DNA of 64,000 nt, from positions 1 to 64,000 of the forward strand of contig JABVXV010000240.1 of assembly GCA_013365325.1 (NCBI GenBank), read 5' to 3'. A model generated the notes under the pieces. That model saw only the letters and a program-made list of their open reading frames with translations, did not search any database and was not told where the DNA came from. Below, piece after piece: positions 35,126-47,588 of the stretch (its first letter is position 1; the number at the start of each line of letters is the position of its first letter). The position numbers and the translations under genes were made by a program. This DNA is from Dipetalonema caudispina (Eukaryota; Nematoda; Chromadorea; Rhabditida; Onchocercidae).

Positions 35126-38100
35126 AAAAAAAAAAAAAAATACAAATGAGAATATTTTTAGATGAATGATGTAAAATAGTTTAGTAGCAAGGAAGAAATT
35201 TAAATCATCAAGAAAAATAAAAAGGAAATCTTACATTAATGATAGTTGAAGAAATACTTTTGAAATTTTCGGAGTTTGATCGATCGATGTTCAGAATTTT
35301 AGTCGATGATTAGGAAAAATAGGAAATCTTGATTTTTTATCAGAATTATTGAAATATGAGATATCTGCAGCTAATTAATTGCTAATTAGCAAATTAATTG
35401 AATAGAAAAGAAATGTTCGAAAGCCTTAACATTTTATTTTGTTAATAATTAAAAGTTTCAAATTTATTATTTTTTGAAATTACTATTTAAAATATTTCCA
35501 ATACAGTTGTATAAACGAAGAAAATTGATGCCAATACCTTATTTGTTTTAATTTCTTTTTTCATATTTCCGAATATTTCATTTCTTCAATTCCAATTTCT
35601 TCGTTTAAATTTTAATTTCTTACAGTTGAAAATGTTTTCGTGCCTCTTATAATATTTATGCCAAAAATGGCTTTTAAATCTTTTAAAAATTAGCTTGAAT
35701 ATTTGAACTTTAAGTGATTTATTTTTTTTTTCGTCGAAAACGAAATTTTAGTTAAAAAGTTTTCTATCACATTTATCGAATTTTGGTCAATTTTTTTAGT
35801 AATTATCATTTTGTACACTTTCCAAAATTTTATGATTATTATCTTTCTTGGTAATATCACGATAATGATATTAATACACAATGATATATAGGATAGTTTA
35901 GTTTTTAATTTTGGAATTTTAATTACAATAATGAGTTTAATGTATTGAGCTTATATCTTTGTCTTAACAATACTAATTGATAATTATGAATTAATTATAT
36001 CACTCATCGTAAACTTGCTCTATTTAGAAAGAAAAAAATGAACAAAGAATGTAATTACTCAATTATTTTATTTAAATGATTCGTTTAACTATTTTTCAAA
36101 TCATTCCTATTAATTACTTCTATAAGAATACATATATATATATATATCAGAAAATTTTTAAATTTTTTAAATTACTATTAATTTTTCATTTTCTTTTTGT
36201 ACTGTTTTTTATCTTTTCTTACATTGAATTCATTTCCCAATTCAAGGAGAAAATAATTAATGAATAAAAAAAAAAAATAAAAGAATGAACTGAAAAAAAA
36301 GCCATCATTACCTTAACCTCATATCATGATGACCTTGAATTAGCAACTCAACATAGAAATCCAAGAAATATCGAGTCACCTTCACCCACTTATCACTCAA
36401 TCATAAACTTGCCACAATTACCACATCCGCAAAAAATTCGAAACAAATCAAACAAAGAGTATTTTTTTTTTTCATCCAAATACAACATGTAATCAAATTT
36501 CAAACGTAAAATTCACGTTATATTTAAATGAAATAATTTATTTCTACGCTTTCTTATACATTTATTAATAAATTCATAAATTTTTATTCAGTCTTACCTT
36601 ATTCAACTTATTGTTTATTATTTATTTATATATTTTTTCTACTTCTATTTACCATTTTTTTCTTTTTTTTTGCATTTTCCACTAATTATTTTATTCACTC
36701 ACATACTTCTTTGCTTCATTATCACTCATATTTTTACTTGCACAAGAAGTTTATAATGTTTTGATGTAAAAATTTTTTGAAAATTAACTTTAAAACAAAG
36801 TGATCAAAATTAAAATCGAAAAAAAAGTGAAAGTAAATTGCTGTATTGAACGTATCTGATTTCCGTTTTTCTAACTAAAATAGACGGATTACATCCGATT
36901 GACTTAACGATTCTGTCCTTACGAAATTATTTTCTCTTTCAACATTTATTTTCTTTTTTTCGTCACTCATTTCTTTAAAAATTTTGAAAGAAAAATTTTT
37001 TTTTTTTTTTAAATTTATTGATGATAGAAAGAATGTAGAAGAAGAAGAAAAAGAAAGATAACTGAGCATAAGTTTATTTTATTGAATTCTATCAAAATCT
37101 TTCCTTCCTTTTTTTTTTTTCTTCCAGAATTTCAAAAAAAAAAAATAAATTAATTAATTAATTAACAGCTAGTTATATAGTAAATACGTAGTAATGATAG
37201 CGATTAGTGATAATGATAATATTCGTAATCAGTGGAATAATATCAGATGTGATAAATAATAGAACAATAAGTCGATGATAGTAGTAGTATTTATTACAGT
37301 AATATTCGTAATCTTTTTATATAATATCTTCAAATTTAATTTCAATTTTTTTTTCTTACTATAATTGAAATTTTTAAAAAAATAAACCTTAAATAATGAT
37401 CATAATAAGGTTGTGCATGCACAATATACACGCACCTGTATAAATCGTCCTTGTTTGTCGTCGTCTTATCGTCTGCTAGCAAACTATACCGATTTTAAAA
37501 CCGTCGTAATTATTACATCTGTTCGAAAAAAAAAAGAAGCGACAACTCCGCCTTTTTTTCTCACCCATTAATTACACATTTAGGATTTGGGTAAAATTAT
37601 TCCATTTCCGGTAAATAATTTCTTTTCTTTTATTATCGAATTAATTTTTTTTCTTTTCGTATTTTTATCTGAAAGGAAAAAATAGAAATTTTTTTTTTTT
37701 TCTGAACAAATTAAACTATAGAAATATGGTTGAAATTTAAAAAAAAAAAAAAAATTAATCTAAATTGTTTTCTTATTTGATGGATAAAATTAGCATGTTA
37801 TGGGTGAGATTGATAAGAAAATAAATAGATTCTGTGAGCAAAATAATTAATAGGATGGTGAAATTATTAAAAAATATTATGATAAAGAATTTTTAATTTT
37901 AATAATAAAACTTAAATTTCTGGTAGCAAAAAAAAAAATATATAATGTCATTAGCATTAATAATGTATTTTCAAAAGTTTTCAAAGACAAAATTTTTGAA
38001 GTGAACCAATTATATGACCAAAAGTTCTTCTTAAACTAATTCGTCGTTATATGACCAAAAGTTCTCCTTACAATTTTACTGACGAATACCTTTTTATTTG

Positions 38101-41100
38101 TCATAATTTTTCGAAATCTCATGAAAAATATTCAAATTATTCGCATATATGAAAGTAATATTTTAGCGTAGCTAACTTTGTAAGCATTTGCTAACAGGCA
38201 TAAAGCGAAGTTAATTATTTAATTAATCTTAAATAAGTAACTGGAACTTAACTCTTTCGTTTCAATCAAGATTAATTTTGTCAAAATTAATTGGAAATTT
38301 TGTTTTATCACAATATTACCATATCGTTTGTTACTTCCAATTTCAGATTATATCCGATCCTGAAATATCAACAAAGCATTAATCTTTTTTTTTTTTTTTT
38401 TTGAATAGGAAAATTTTGAAAGAGTTAAAAATTATCTTTTTTGTCTCATTTGATTTTTTTTCTTTTCAATTCTCAGTGTTTCAAATTTTTGTTTAAAAAT
38501 CAAAATTTACAGTGGAAATACTTGCTAACCCGATATTATCAATTTCTCTTAAACTTTTATAAAAGCATCTTTATTCATTCAGGAAATAAATATTTCATTT
38601 AAACTATCAAATAATTTCTATCATTTTTCATTTTTCAATAAAAAAGAAAAGAAAAAAAACAAAAAAAAAGAACGAATTCTTTTTCAACAAATAAATGCGT
38701 ACAAAAAAAAGCACACAATTTTTCACGCATTATTAGTTACACTCAGTTAAATTAACATTTAATAATTAGTTTGAAGTAGAAAAAAGCACTTTGAACTTTT
38801 AAAATAATTAACTGATCACAATTACAATTTATAGCCTTTTTTAATTGCAAACAAAATTTTTCTAAGCTTTATTTGCTTTTTTGACTTTCTTTTTTTCCAC
38901 TTTTACTTCTCCATCAAATGTCAAAAATTAAATAAAATGAAATTTTGCAAATTTTATAGGAATTTTACAAGCGTAACATTTCATAACCAAATATTTTTCT
39001 TCTTCTTTTTATAATAGCTAATTAATTATAATAATGATCAGAATTTGAACTTTTTCAGAATTTTTTTTGCTTTTTTCTTCCTATTCTTCAAGTTTTTTCC
39101 TATTTTAATTTACATGCTTTTGTATAATAAAAAGAAAAAGTATTATAGGTAAAGATTGCGAAATTTAAATGTTACAGTATTATTTAACCTAAAGAAACAA
39201 CGTTTTTTGTAAGGTTAGATTTTCAGGTTTTTTTTGTTCGTGATGAATTCGGCATAAAACATTTTCATGAAACATTTAACCTTCGTATTCTTCCGTTTTA
39301 CTGATTCACTTATTATTGTCATCAGATCAATCAAGAAAAATGATTGTTCTCTTACGGAATTACTGAAATATTACCTGATAATTACTGTTCTGTTATTTCT
39401 GAATAATTATTTCGATACTTTATGCTTTTGTTGTAACATGTGTACTTATTCCGGAAATATTGCTTAATTGATTTCGGAAAAGCTTCGTTTTTTCATCAAA
39501 GATATTATCAAGAATAAAATTACATCAATCCAGTATCTTTGCTTATCTTAATTATATTGTTTAATTACTATCATTTCTTTTTTTTTTTTTTTTTGTAAAA
39601 TTTCTTTTCTCATATTATTATTGTTGAAATGCCAAATAATATATTTCAAATATTAATTTAAATAAAGAAAATCAAATAAAGAATTTTTAATTGGACTCTT
39701 TTACCTTTATACTTCTATTCTTTTTGAAATAAAATTGCAAATCATACATAAAAAATTTTTTGCTAAAATCTTGCTTTATTTTGATTACAAAACTGAAATA
39801 ATTATTTAAATTAGAAATGTTTTAGAAAACAAATTTTTAATGTATGATATTGCAATCTTATTTCTATTATTCCAATCAAAAAAAAAAAGAAATTAGTATT
39901 TTATGTCAAATTTCGCAATATTTCATTAATAAATTCTGTTTGAGTTAAAATAATTTCTTTCATATTAGAATTCATTTCATATTATTTACACCAACAAAAA
40001 ATATTTGATAGATAGAAAACAAATTTCAATTTTCATTCTTATATCTAAATCAAATAATTATTTTTGAGAATTAATCACTCTAAAATTTGACATCACAACT
40101 AATAAGTTGACAAATTTTGAAGTGTGATAAAATAAGGAAAAAAAAAAAAAAGATAAATTCGAAAATGAATCAGAAATGTAAGAGAAATATAATTGAAAGG
40201 TATAACAAATTTGTAAATAATTTGTCATATTTTTGAAATCCCTCATAGTCTTTACATTATCGAAATTCTTTTTGTTGAATTTATTAAATTAGTTCATTTT
40301 TCATTTATAATATATCCGATGTATTCAACCTTTGATGATAATCTAAAAGAATGAAATTTTAACCTTTTCAAATGAACTATGTAAAGAAATTTTAAATGTC
40401 TTAACTTTCTAACCGTATGTAATCAATAGCTGAATTAGACTTTATACGGATACCTTTCAATCTCTTTGATCAAATTAATTAAATTTTTACTATGATTTTG
40501 CCAGTTTCATACCACACTTTCTTTTTTTTTTTTTGTAGTAAAAATATTTTTAATCAAACATCTTCGGGAAGCAAACAGTTAAATTTAATTTGATTTGAAA
40601 GTAAAATACTTAGAAAACTCGAATGACCTTCCAATTTTCCTAATAGCATTTCCGCTTAACCATTAAAAAAATTTAGTGTTAGTTGAAAAAGAAGGAAGAC
40701 ATACATTATTGCATCACAAATTTTCAATGTTTCTATCTGACATTACTTCAATTTTATCGTCATTGACACAATTTTTTTTAAATTTTTTAAATAAAATTTT
40801 AAACAGCTTAGCTTATCATTGATTAATTTCAGTCTTTTAATTTACATAATATGCAAATAATTAAGGATTATTCAAAAAAAAAAAAAAAAAAATCAGATCT
40901 TTGCCATTTCATGAATATGCTTATGTAGATATTCTCATAGCATTATATTTTCACTTATTCATTTTATAGAATTGAATTTTATGCTATTGAATATTACAAA
41001 TTTAAATTTTTGCTATTCTATTTCTTTAAAAAAAAAAAAGATTGAAAATATAAAAAAGAAATGAAATTATATTGGTTAAAATAATGATAATATGAACACA

Positions 41101-41184
41101 CACACATACACAAATATTTATCATCAAATTACAACAAAGAGATGAAATATTTCTGTTCCAATGTTCCAGTTTTACAGTAAAATA

Positions 41185-41225
41185 TTTTAATTACATCTCT
41201 CTCTTTCCCTCTCTCTCTCTCTCTG
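41185..41225. repeat. (CT)n array
   Basis: Pyrimidine tract of CT units with T and C interruptions. Confidence 0.9.
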
Positions 41226-41308
41226 TCTTTTTTTCATATATATATCGCGTTGTTTTACGTATGAAATGGACAAGGAGACTTTGTGACGACTTTAAGAGAA
41301 ATTTTCAC

Positions 41309-41332
41309 GATCATATATATATATATATATAT
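41309..41332. repeat. (AT)n microsatellite
   Basis: About 11 AT units. Confidence 0.9.
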
Positions 41333-41506
41333 ACCACATTATTACAGGTTCTCAAATAATTGAATTCATTTAAACTTTTCTTTCAATTACTACTTGTCAT
41401 TTATTTTATCAATTAAACAAATAAATGTTAGGTATTCAATACGTTCATTTCCGGTGTCTTTTAATCTCATCATGTCTACTAATTTGTGTTAATTTAATGA
41501 TTAAAT

Positions 41507-41612
41507 GAAAAAAAAAAAAAAAAAAAAAAAAGACAAGAATGAGAAAAAAATTTGAAAAATTTTTTCAATTTACCTTCTCTTTCTCTCTCTCTCTCCCTCT
41601 CTCTTTCTCTCC
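41507..41612. repeat. A homopolymer followed by (CT)n array
   Basis: About 25 consecutive A near 41507-41531, then a CT array at 41575-41612. Confidence 0.9.
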
Positions 41613-42583
41613 ATTATTCCCCGTTCATTAAATTAATACAGTTAGTTAGAATTTTATAAAAAGATGTTAATAATTGGTAAAAAACAAAAATTTAATGAAA
41701 CCTGATATGATAAAATTAGAATACATTTGCATTAAATTTTGAATTTATGATATAATATGATAACAACAGTGAGAAGGATATGAATTTTAGCATTAGCAGA
41801 CAAAAAAAGTAAAATATCATTAAATATTAATCGAAAATTTTACTAATATATATTAATGTTAAATTAAAATTGAAGATATTCCATGTATTATGCTTTCCCT
41901 TTGATCATATAAACATAATTATGGTTGATGGATTGTTTAGATGATCGATTCATGCAAAATAAGCTACATTAGCTACATCATTAGTGATATTAATACGGCT
42001 GATTTGAAGAATGATTATGAGATAGCATTTCTTGATTGTGAAAGATGTCAGATTGCTGTCAGATCTATCACTTTCTAACATAATAAATAGTGCCATCGAT
42101 CTTGAAGAATCTTTTTAACAACTACTGTAAATTGTATCTGTGGTCATTTATGATGAATGATGATAAAGCGATTTATTTTAGTTTTTTATCCTTCACTATT
42201 AAATCAACAATATTTATCGTTTTCCCAAAGATGGATAAAGAGAAAAACACACACATATGTGATGGATACACTCCCTTATCAACTAGCCAATAGTGCATTA
42301 ATCGAGATATTTTCTTCAGATTTCACTAAAACTTACAATTTACTATAGCGAGAAGCCAAAAATGTGATATATGTCCGGAAAAGAGAACTTGAGAAAAAGA
42401 GGAGAATGGGTAAGTAAGAAATTAGAAAGAATTGAGCCAAACTTGCTGCCTTGAACAAAATACTTCCATATAAAGCGAACGAAAAAAAAGATTAACATTT
42501 ATCTCATTCGAGAGTTAATCTTCACATAAAGACGAATCCTATAGAGCAACACGAATTAATTAGGTAATTAGGATGGTGGAATA

Positions 42584-45500
42584 CTATCGTTCTACCACTT
42601 CCGAACAATTTTTCTCGATTGCTTTACGCAGATGATTTTTGTATGTGAAAATATCACCATCCCATTTCGTGACTGTTTGCTTATCACATACCCATATCTC
42701 CTCAGCTACCTAAAAACAAAAAATGCCAATTATTTCAATTAACAAAATAATTACGTTACATGTGGGTTGCAAAATTAGTGTTGATGTGCTAATATTAACA
42801 AGCAATATTGATGACTGTATCATCAGAATGAATACAGACGATTAATAAAAACGAAAGGTAATTCAGAGATACTAATTAAATAAAAAACCCACCTGATGTA
42901 CTAAACGAAAATCGTGAGAAACCAGAATCATCCCTCCTCGAAAACAATTAATTGCCTCTGCTAATGCATCAATACTTTCTAAATCTAGATGATTGGTAGG
43001 TTCATCAAGCAGCAAAAGATGCGGTTGCTGCCATGCCAACCAAGCAAATGATACCCTACATCGTTGTCCATCTGACAGTTGTTTCATTGGGCAAACCTTT
43101 AAAAACTTACTGAACAATAAAGGAAGATAAAATTACAGCCGAAAGAAGATGAGATACTGTGATGTGATAGAGATGGATAATCGCATAAACAGCATAGGAA
43201 AATCTTGGCATTTTATATAATTAATAGCTAATCTATGAACAGACCTGTTCTCTCCCAGTCAATCCATAACGTCCGATAATTTTCCTCATTTCCTCTTTCT
43301 CTTTAACTTCTGGAAAAGACATCATCAAATATTCCAAGGCAGACTTTTCCAGTGGCAATTCTTCGTGCAAATGCTATAAATTAACTGTAAATTGAAACGG
43401 CTAAAATCAATCATTTAGTATGAAGTATCAAAGTGGAATCGATAGAGATACTGCTGGAAAAAAGATAAAAATACGGAATGAAAAAGTCGATTCAATTAAT
43501 GTAAATCTGAAATTTAAGGAATAATGGTTCTTGCTTGTCTTACTGTCATCACTTAACGAACCTGATGATAGCGCCCTATTTTGCAATGTGAATGACGCCT
43601 TATCAGGCCATTTGATGGCATTACATCGCCTGATATCAACTTCAATAAGGTCGATTTCCCTGCTCCATTCGGGCCAACCAGCGCAATACGAGTATCAAGA
43701 TCTATTCCAAAGTCGAGATCCTTGTAGATTAATGACTGAAATATAGTTACCACTTTTGCTTCACCAGTTATTTATCAAATCGAAAAAGCAAAAGCGCAGT
43801 CGTTCTGCCTGATATTTAAGTATTTTTTGTAATTCAGCAAATATATCCTCTTTGCGCGAACATTTCCCAAAAAATTTTTTTATTGATGGAATTTTTTCAC
43901 GAAATCAGACTTCAAATTCTAATGAACAATCGATTTTTTAAAAATAAAACAGTACTTACAGTTTTTTCATTATATTGAAAAGATACATGCTGCACCATTA
44001 TAACCGGAGGTGGAATTGTACCGGGATCAAAAAAATAAAACTGCTTTACCTGAAAAGTGAACGAAGATAACAACTTACTTCTTTATACACAACAAAGAAA
44101 TTTAGAGTTGGCTGTGTTTCCAAAATGTACAAAATAAACCTTTTCGACAACAACTTTTTCGGTTAATCCAACAGCTACCATCTTAGCCATTGTTTTCTCT
44201 TTGCTCTGAGCTTGACGAGCAAGTTTAGCGCTGCCGTGCCCAAACCTGGCGATGTAATCCTGCACAAAATTTTAGGATGAAATTTTGTTGAAATTTTTTA
44301 CTTATCAATGAACACATATCTAGTCTATAAACTGACAGAAAATCAAACGAAATAAGTTCAAAAAAAACTAACTTTCATGTGCTGTAATTGATCTTGCTCC
44401 CACTTGTAACGTTTCATTTGGTTTTCAAGCAGCTCAGTCCGGGTACGTACATATGTATCATAATTACCCTAAAAATATTTCATTGTTCATTCACTCTCAT
44501 TCCCACTAATAACTTCTGACAAACGAATAAATGTTCAACCGGTACACTGTAACTCTTCCTATTCAGTATGCAGCTAGATGACCATCAAAGTTCATAATAT
44601 GATCAAGTCCCAATTCTTCCCTTCCCCTCTTTTTCCTGCACTTGAGATGTTTATTTCAAAAAGTCAAAAGTATAAAATTGTTACACTGAAGAGAAATAAA
44701 TGGAAGCAATGAATAACATTTCAAATACTAAAGAATTAAACTCACTCCATAATACTCTAATTTCTTTTGGAACAAATGAATGATATTTGTGCAGACACCA
44801 TTCATAAAATCCTGTGAATGTGAAACGATCAATAAAGTCCTTTTGTACCTTAAAAATGCAAAAGAACTGATATTTCATTGTTTTATGAGAACGATCAAGT
44901 AAAGAGGTCGCAACTATCCTAAACTCCTGCCATCTCCTTCAATAGAAAAGAGGACTGAAGGTATTACAAGCCTCGCTAACTTGATTATCACGTGAGACTA
45001 CAGTTTCGACCAGATCTGTTAAACTTCGGTATAAGTAATATACTACAAATGTTAGATATCGGCAAAGGATGCCGCAATAATATGAGGAAATGGCTAGGTT
45101 TTATCCCAAATGATCCAAAAATATAACAAAATTCGACATACGCGGCAAGTTCTTTCTCAAGCCATACACAAGCTTCCAAATCAAGATGATTGGTCGGTTC
45201 GTCCAATAACAGCAATGATGGTTTTAGATACAGTGCCCGTGCTAATGCAATTCGCATTCGCCAGCCTCCTACAACACACAGTATAATGTCGTCTACGACC
45301 CAAATTTAAAACAACATTCTAGCTTTATAATGAATGACAAAACCTAAAATTTATACAAACCTGAAAAATCTTTGCATTTCTTAAGCATCATTTGCCTAGT
45401 GAAACCAAGACCATATAATATTTCGGCAGCCTTTGCTTCCGCTCTATCAGCATCCATTTCTTCTAAGCGATCATAGATATCTAATAGCTTTTCCTGACTT

Positions 45501-47553
45501 TCTGCAAAATAGATATCCGGATATATTTCCATCAGTGAAATCTTTCTGAACAGCAATATATGGAAAGTTACGAACCATCGTCCGATGAAGCCGCCAATTC
45601 CTCAGCTTGCTTCTCGAGTGCTTTTCTCTGTTCATCAACATCGCATACTACCTTCAATAACTTCTGACTAAGTTACAGTCCATATCACTTATTTATTGCG
45701 TTTATTAAATTTATAATAATTCAAAATACTCGAAATCTTATTTTAAATGTACACACCTTTAAGGCACTATCATTACAAGCAGCCATTTCACGAGACACCA
45801 AGAACATATCCACGTGATCAGGAATTGGCATTTCCCGACGAAATATTGCTTGCATTAAAGTAGACTTTCCTAAAATAAACCAGTAAGTAAATACACTGAC
45901 AAGCTACAATAATTTTTCTTTAAAAAAAACATTTGCAAAACTAACCACTTCCATTTAAACCAATAAGTCCATAACGGCGTCCCATGTTTAATTCAAGTTT
46001 TGTATCCGTTACAATTTCACGACCATGAAATGTCACCGTGAGTCCTTCTATTTTGAGATCCATAGATCTGAATTTACATAATTTCTAGAGATTTTACAAA
46101 AAAAAATATTGATTTCAATCTGACAACTAACGAAAATTTATTCAACATTTATGCAAGCGACTAAAAGGAAACTTCAGAAAAGCGATCTCATCCCCACATA
46201 TTTAGTCCCACTTTATGATAAGAAGTAATTCCATCAGAAACTACTTATCAGAGTTGTTTCGAAGTATTTTAATTTTTAAGTCCTTCTAAATGCTGATAAA
46301 ATTCTTTTTCTTTTCAAAAAATTACAACGGATGAGAAGTCAGTGCTCCTGCAACGGATCTGGCTTTCGCATTTTCCAATTCCATTTTTTCAAGCATCGCA
46401 GCAGCTACATCGATAACATCATTCATTGACGGAGCTTCCTCGAAAGTGTCTGCAATGTACAGTAATTTATTAATTTAACTCAACATTCTGCAATCTCCAA
46501 TGATTCATGGACAAATCGCATGTATTCTTCTTCATACATATTAAAAAGAAAAAACTTAGAACCCACAAAAAAATCTAAACGCAAAATTTTAATTTGACTT
46601 TCTGCACAAGTTCCACTTTTTGCTGGATAGACGTAAAAGCCCCATCACATTGGAACTTGCACTATAAAGTGTGACATTTCTACTATGCCATTCTTTATTG
46701 TTAAACGCTTTATTGGCAGTGTTAGTGACAAGGAAAAATTAATGAGATTTAATAAATGATTACCACCATTTTGCATACGTAGGCTTTGCTCTCGAGTAGA
46801 TGAACCGACACCTTCGTTATTCTCCTGCAAAAATATTACATGAAAGCCTACGATGGACATACAATATAAAAATTATATGATGGGTACATCCAAATGTTAA
46901 CTTCTTGACTGTTACTGGATATAATTCTAGGGAAAATGTTCTCCATATAACATAATTTTCATTAATACGATCAAATACTTACCTGTTGAAAAAAGCTTAA
47001 ACTAACAGCTCCTTTTCTTTTTTTCCGATCAAATTATGTGAAATAGTTAAGTTAATTTTTTAGTTCACTAAAGATTCAAAAATGTTAAGTATATTTGAAT
47101 ATACACATGGCACCTGCATTAAATGTAACATAGATTATCTTCCAACCTCCTAGTTAATTAAACTACTGGTGAAGTTTCATATATTTATACCATACAAATT
47201 ATACATATGTAAGATATTAAACTGTACCGTACTTCAAACTTCAAGCACATGGTAGGATATGATACATTCCAGATATCATGTAATTACTATACTATGCTTT
47301 ATCACCATTTACTTTGGGTAGGTATCGGATAAGGTCCTTTGAATACATTTTACTTTCTAAACATGTAAGAGAAACAAAAAAAAAAAAATACAATACACTA
47401 ATTATCATAATCCTATCAAATAGCTCTATTATTGTAAAGTTAAGGATAACAACGATTTCGCTAACTTACCAATTTTGGATCGCGGACTTTAGTACGATTC
47501 TTAGCTGCTTGTTTCTTTGCCGCATCACGTCGTTTTTTCGCATCCGAAGGCAT
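42584..47553 (-). CDS. abcf-2: ABC-F family ATPase, ABCF2 type (16 exons)
   Basis: Cytosolic twin-ABC ATPase without membrane segments; the ABC-F family works in translation and ribosome biogenesis. Sixteen exons: 47470-47553, 46764-46824, 46329-46449, 45946-46067, 45757-45869, 45576-45651, 45361-45501, 45142-45268, 44746-44848, 44373-44468, 44140-44259, 43960-44049, 43562-43735, 43245-43373, 42893-43096 and 42584-42709. They give 628 residues; human ABCF2 is about 623. A basic N-terminus opening [15 protein letters not shown] is typical. Domain 1 has Walker A GLNGSGKST, signature SGGWR and Walker [13 protein letters not shown]; domain 2 has GPNGAGKST, signature LSDGQ and [12 protein letters not shown]. 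The linker with [18 protein letters not shown] is the ABCF2 linker. Both sites look catalytically intact. Most similar to C. elegans abcf-2. Confidence 0.96.
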
Positions 47554-47588
47554 CGATTATCAAACTATGTTTTTGTTTGCCCAAGTCT
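47554..47588 (-). promoter_or_regulatory. Candidate spliced-leader acceptor of abcf-2
   Basis: On the minus strand AAATTTTAG ends at 47587, leaving a 33-nt leader before the ATG. It is a strong nematode acceptor with no obvious upstream coding exon. Confidence 0.6.

Larger units (their letters stand above)
35126..42583. other. AT-rich intergenic region between lon-1 and abcf-2
   Basis: Nearly 7.5 kb with no recognisable coding exon. It contains many A/T homopolymers, CT arrays near 41190-41225 and 41575-41612, and an AT array near 41310. A less AT-rich block at about 37395-37560 stands out and may be regulatory. Confidence 0.7.

Noticed and set aside
39267..39467. 66-codon plus-strand frame with several Cys
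   Set aside because: No homologue recognised, no signal or splice context, and AT-rich surroundings make such frames common.
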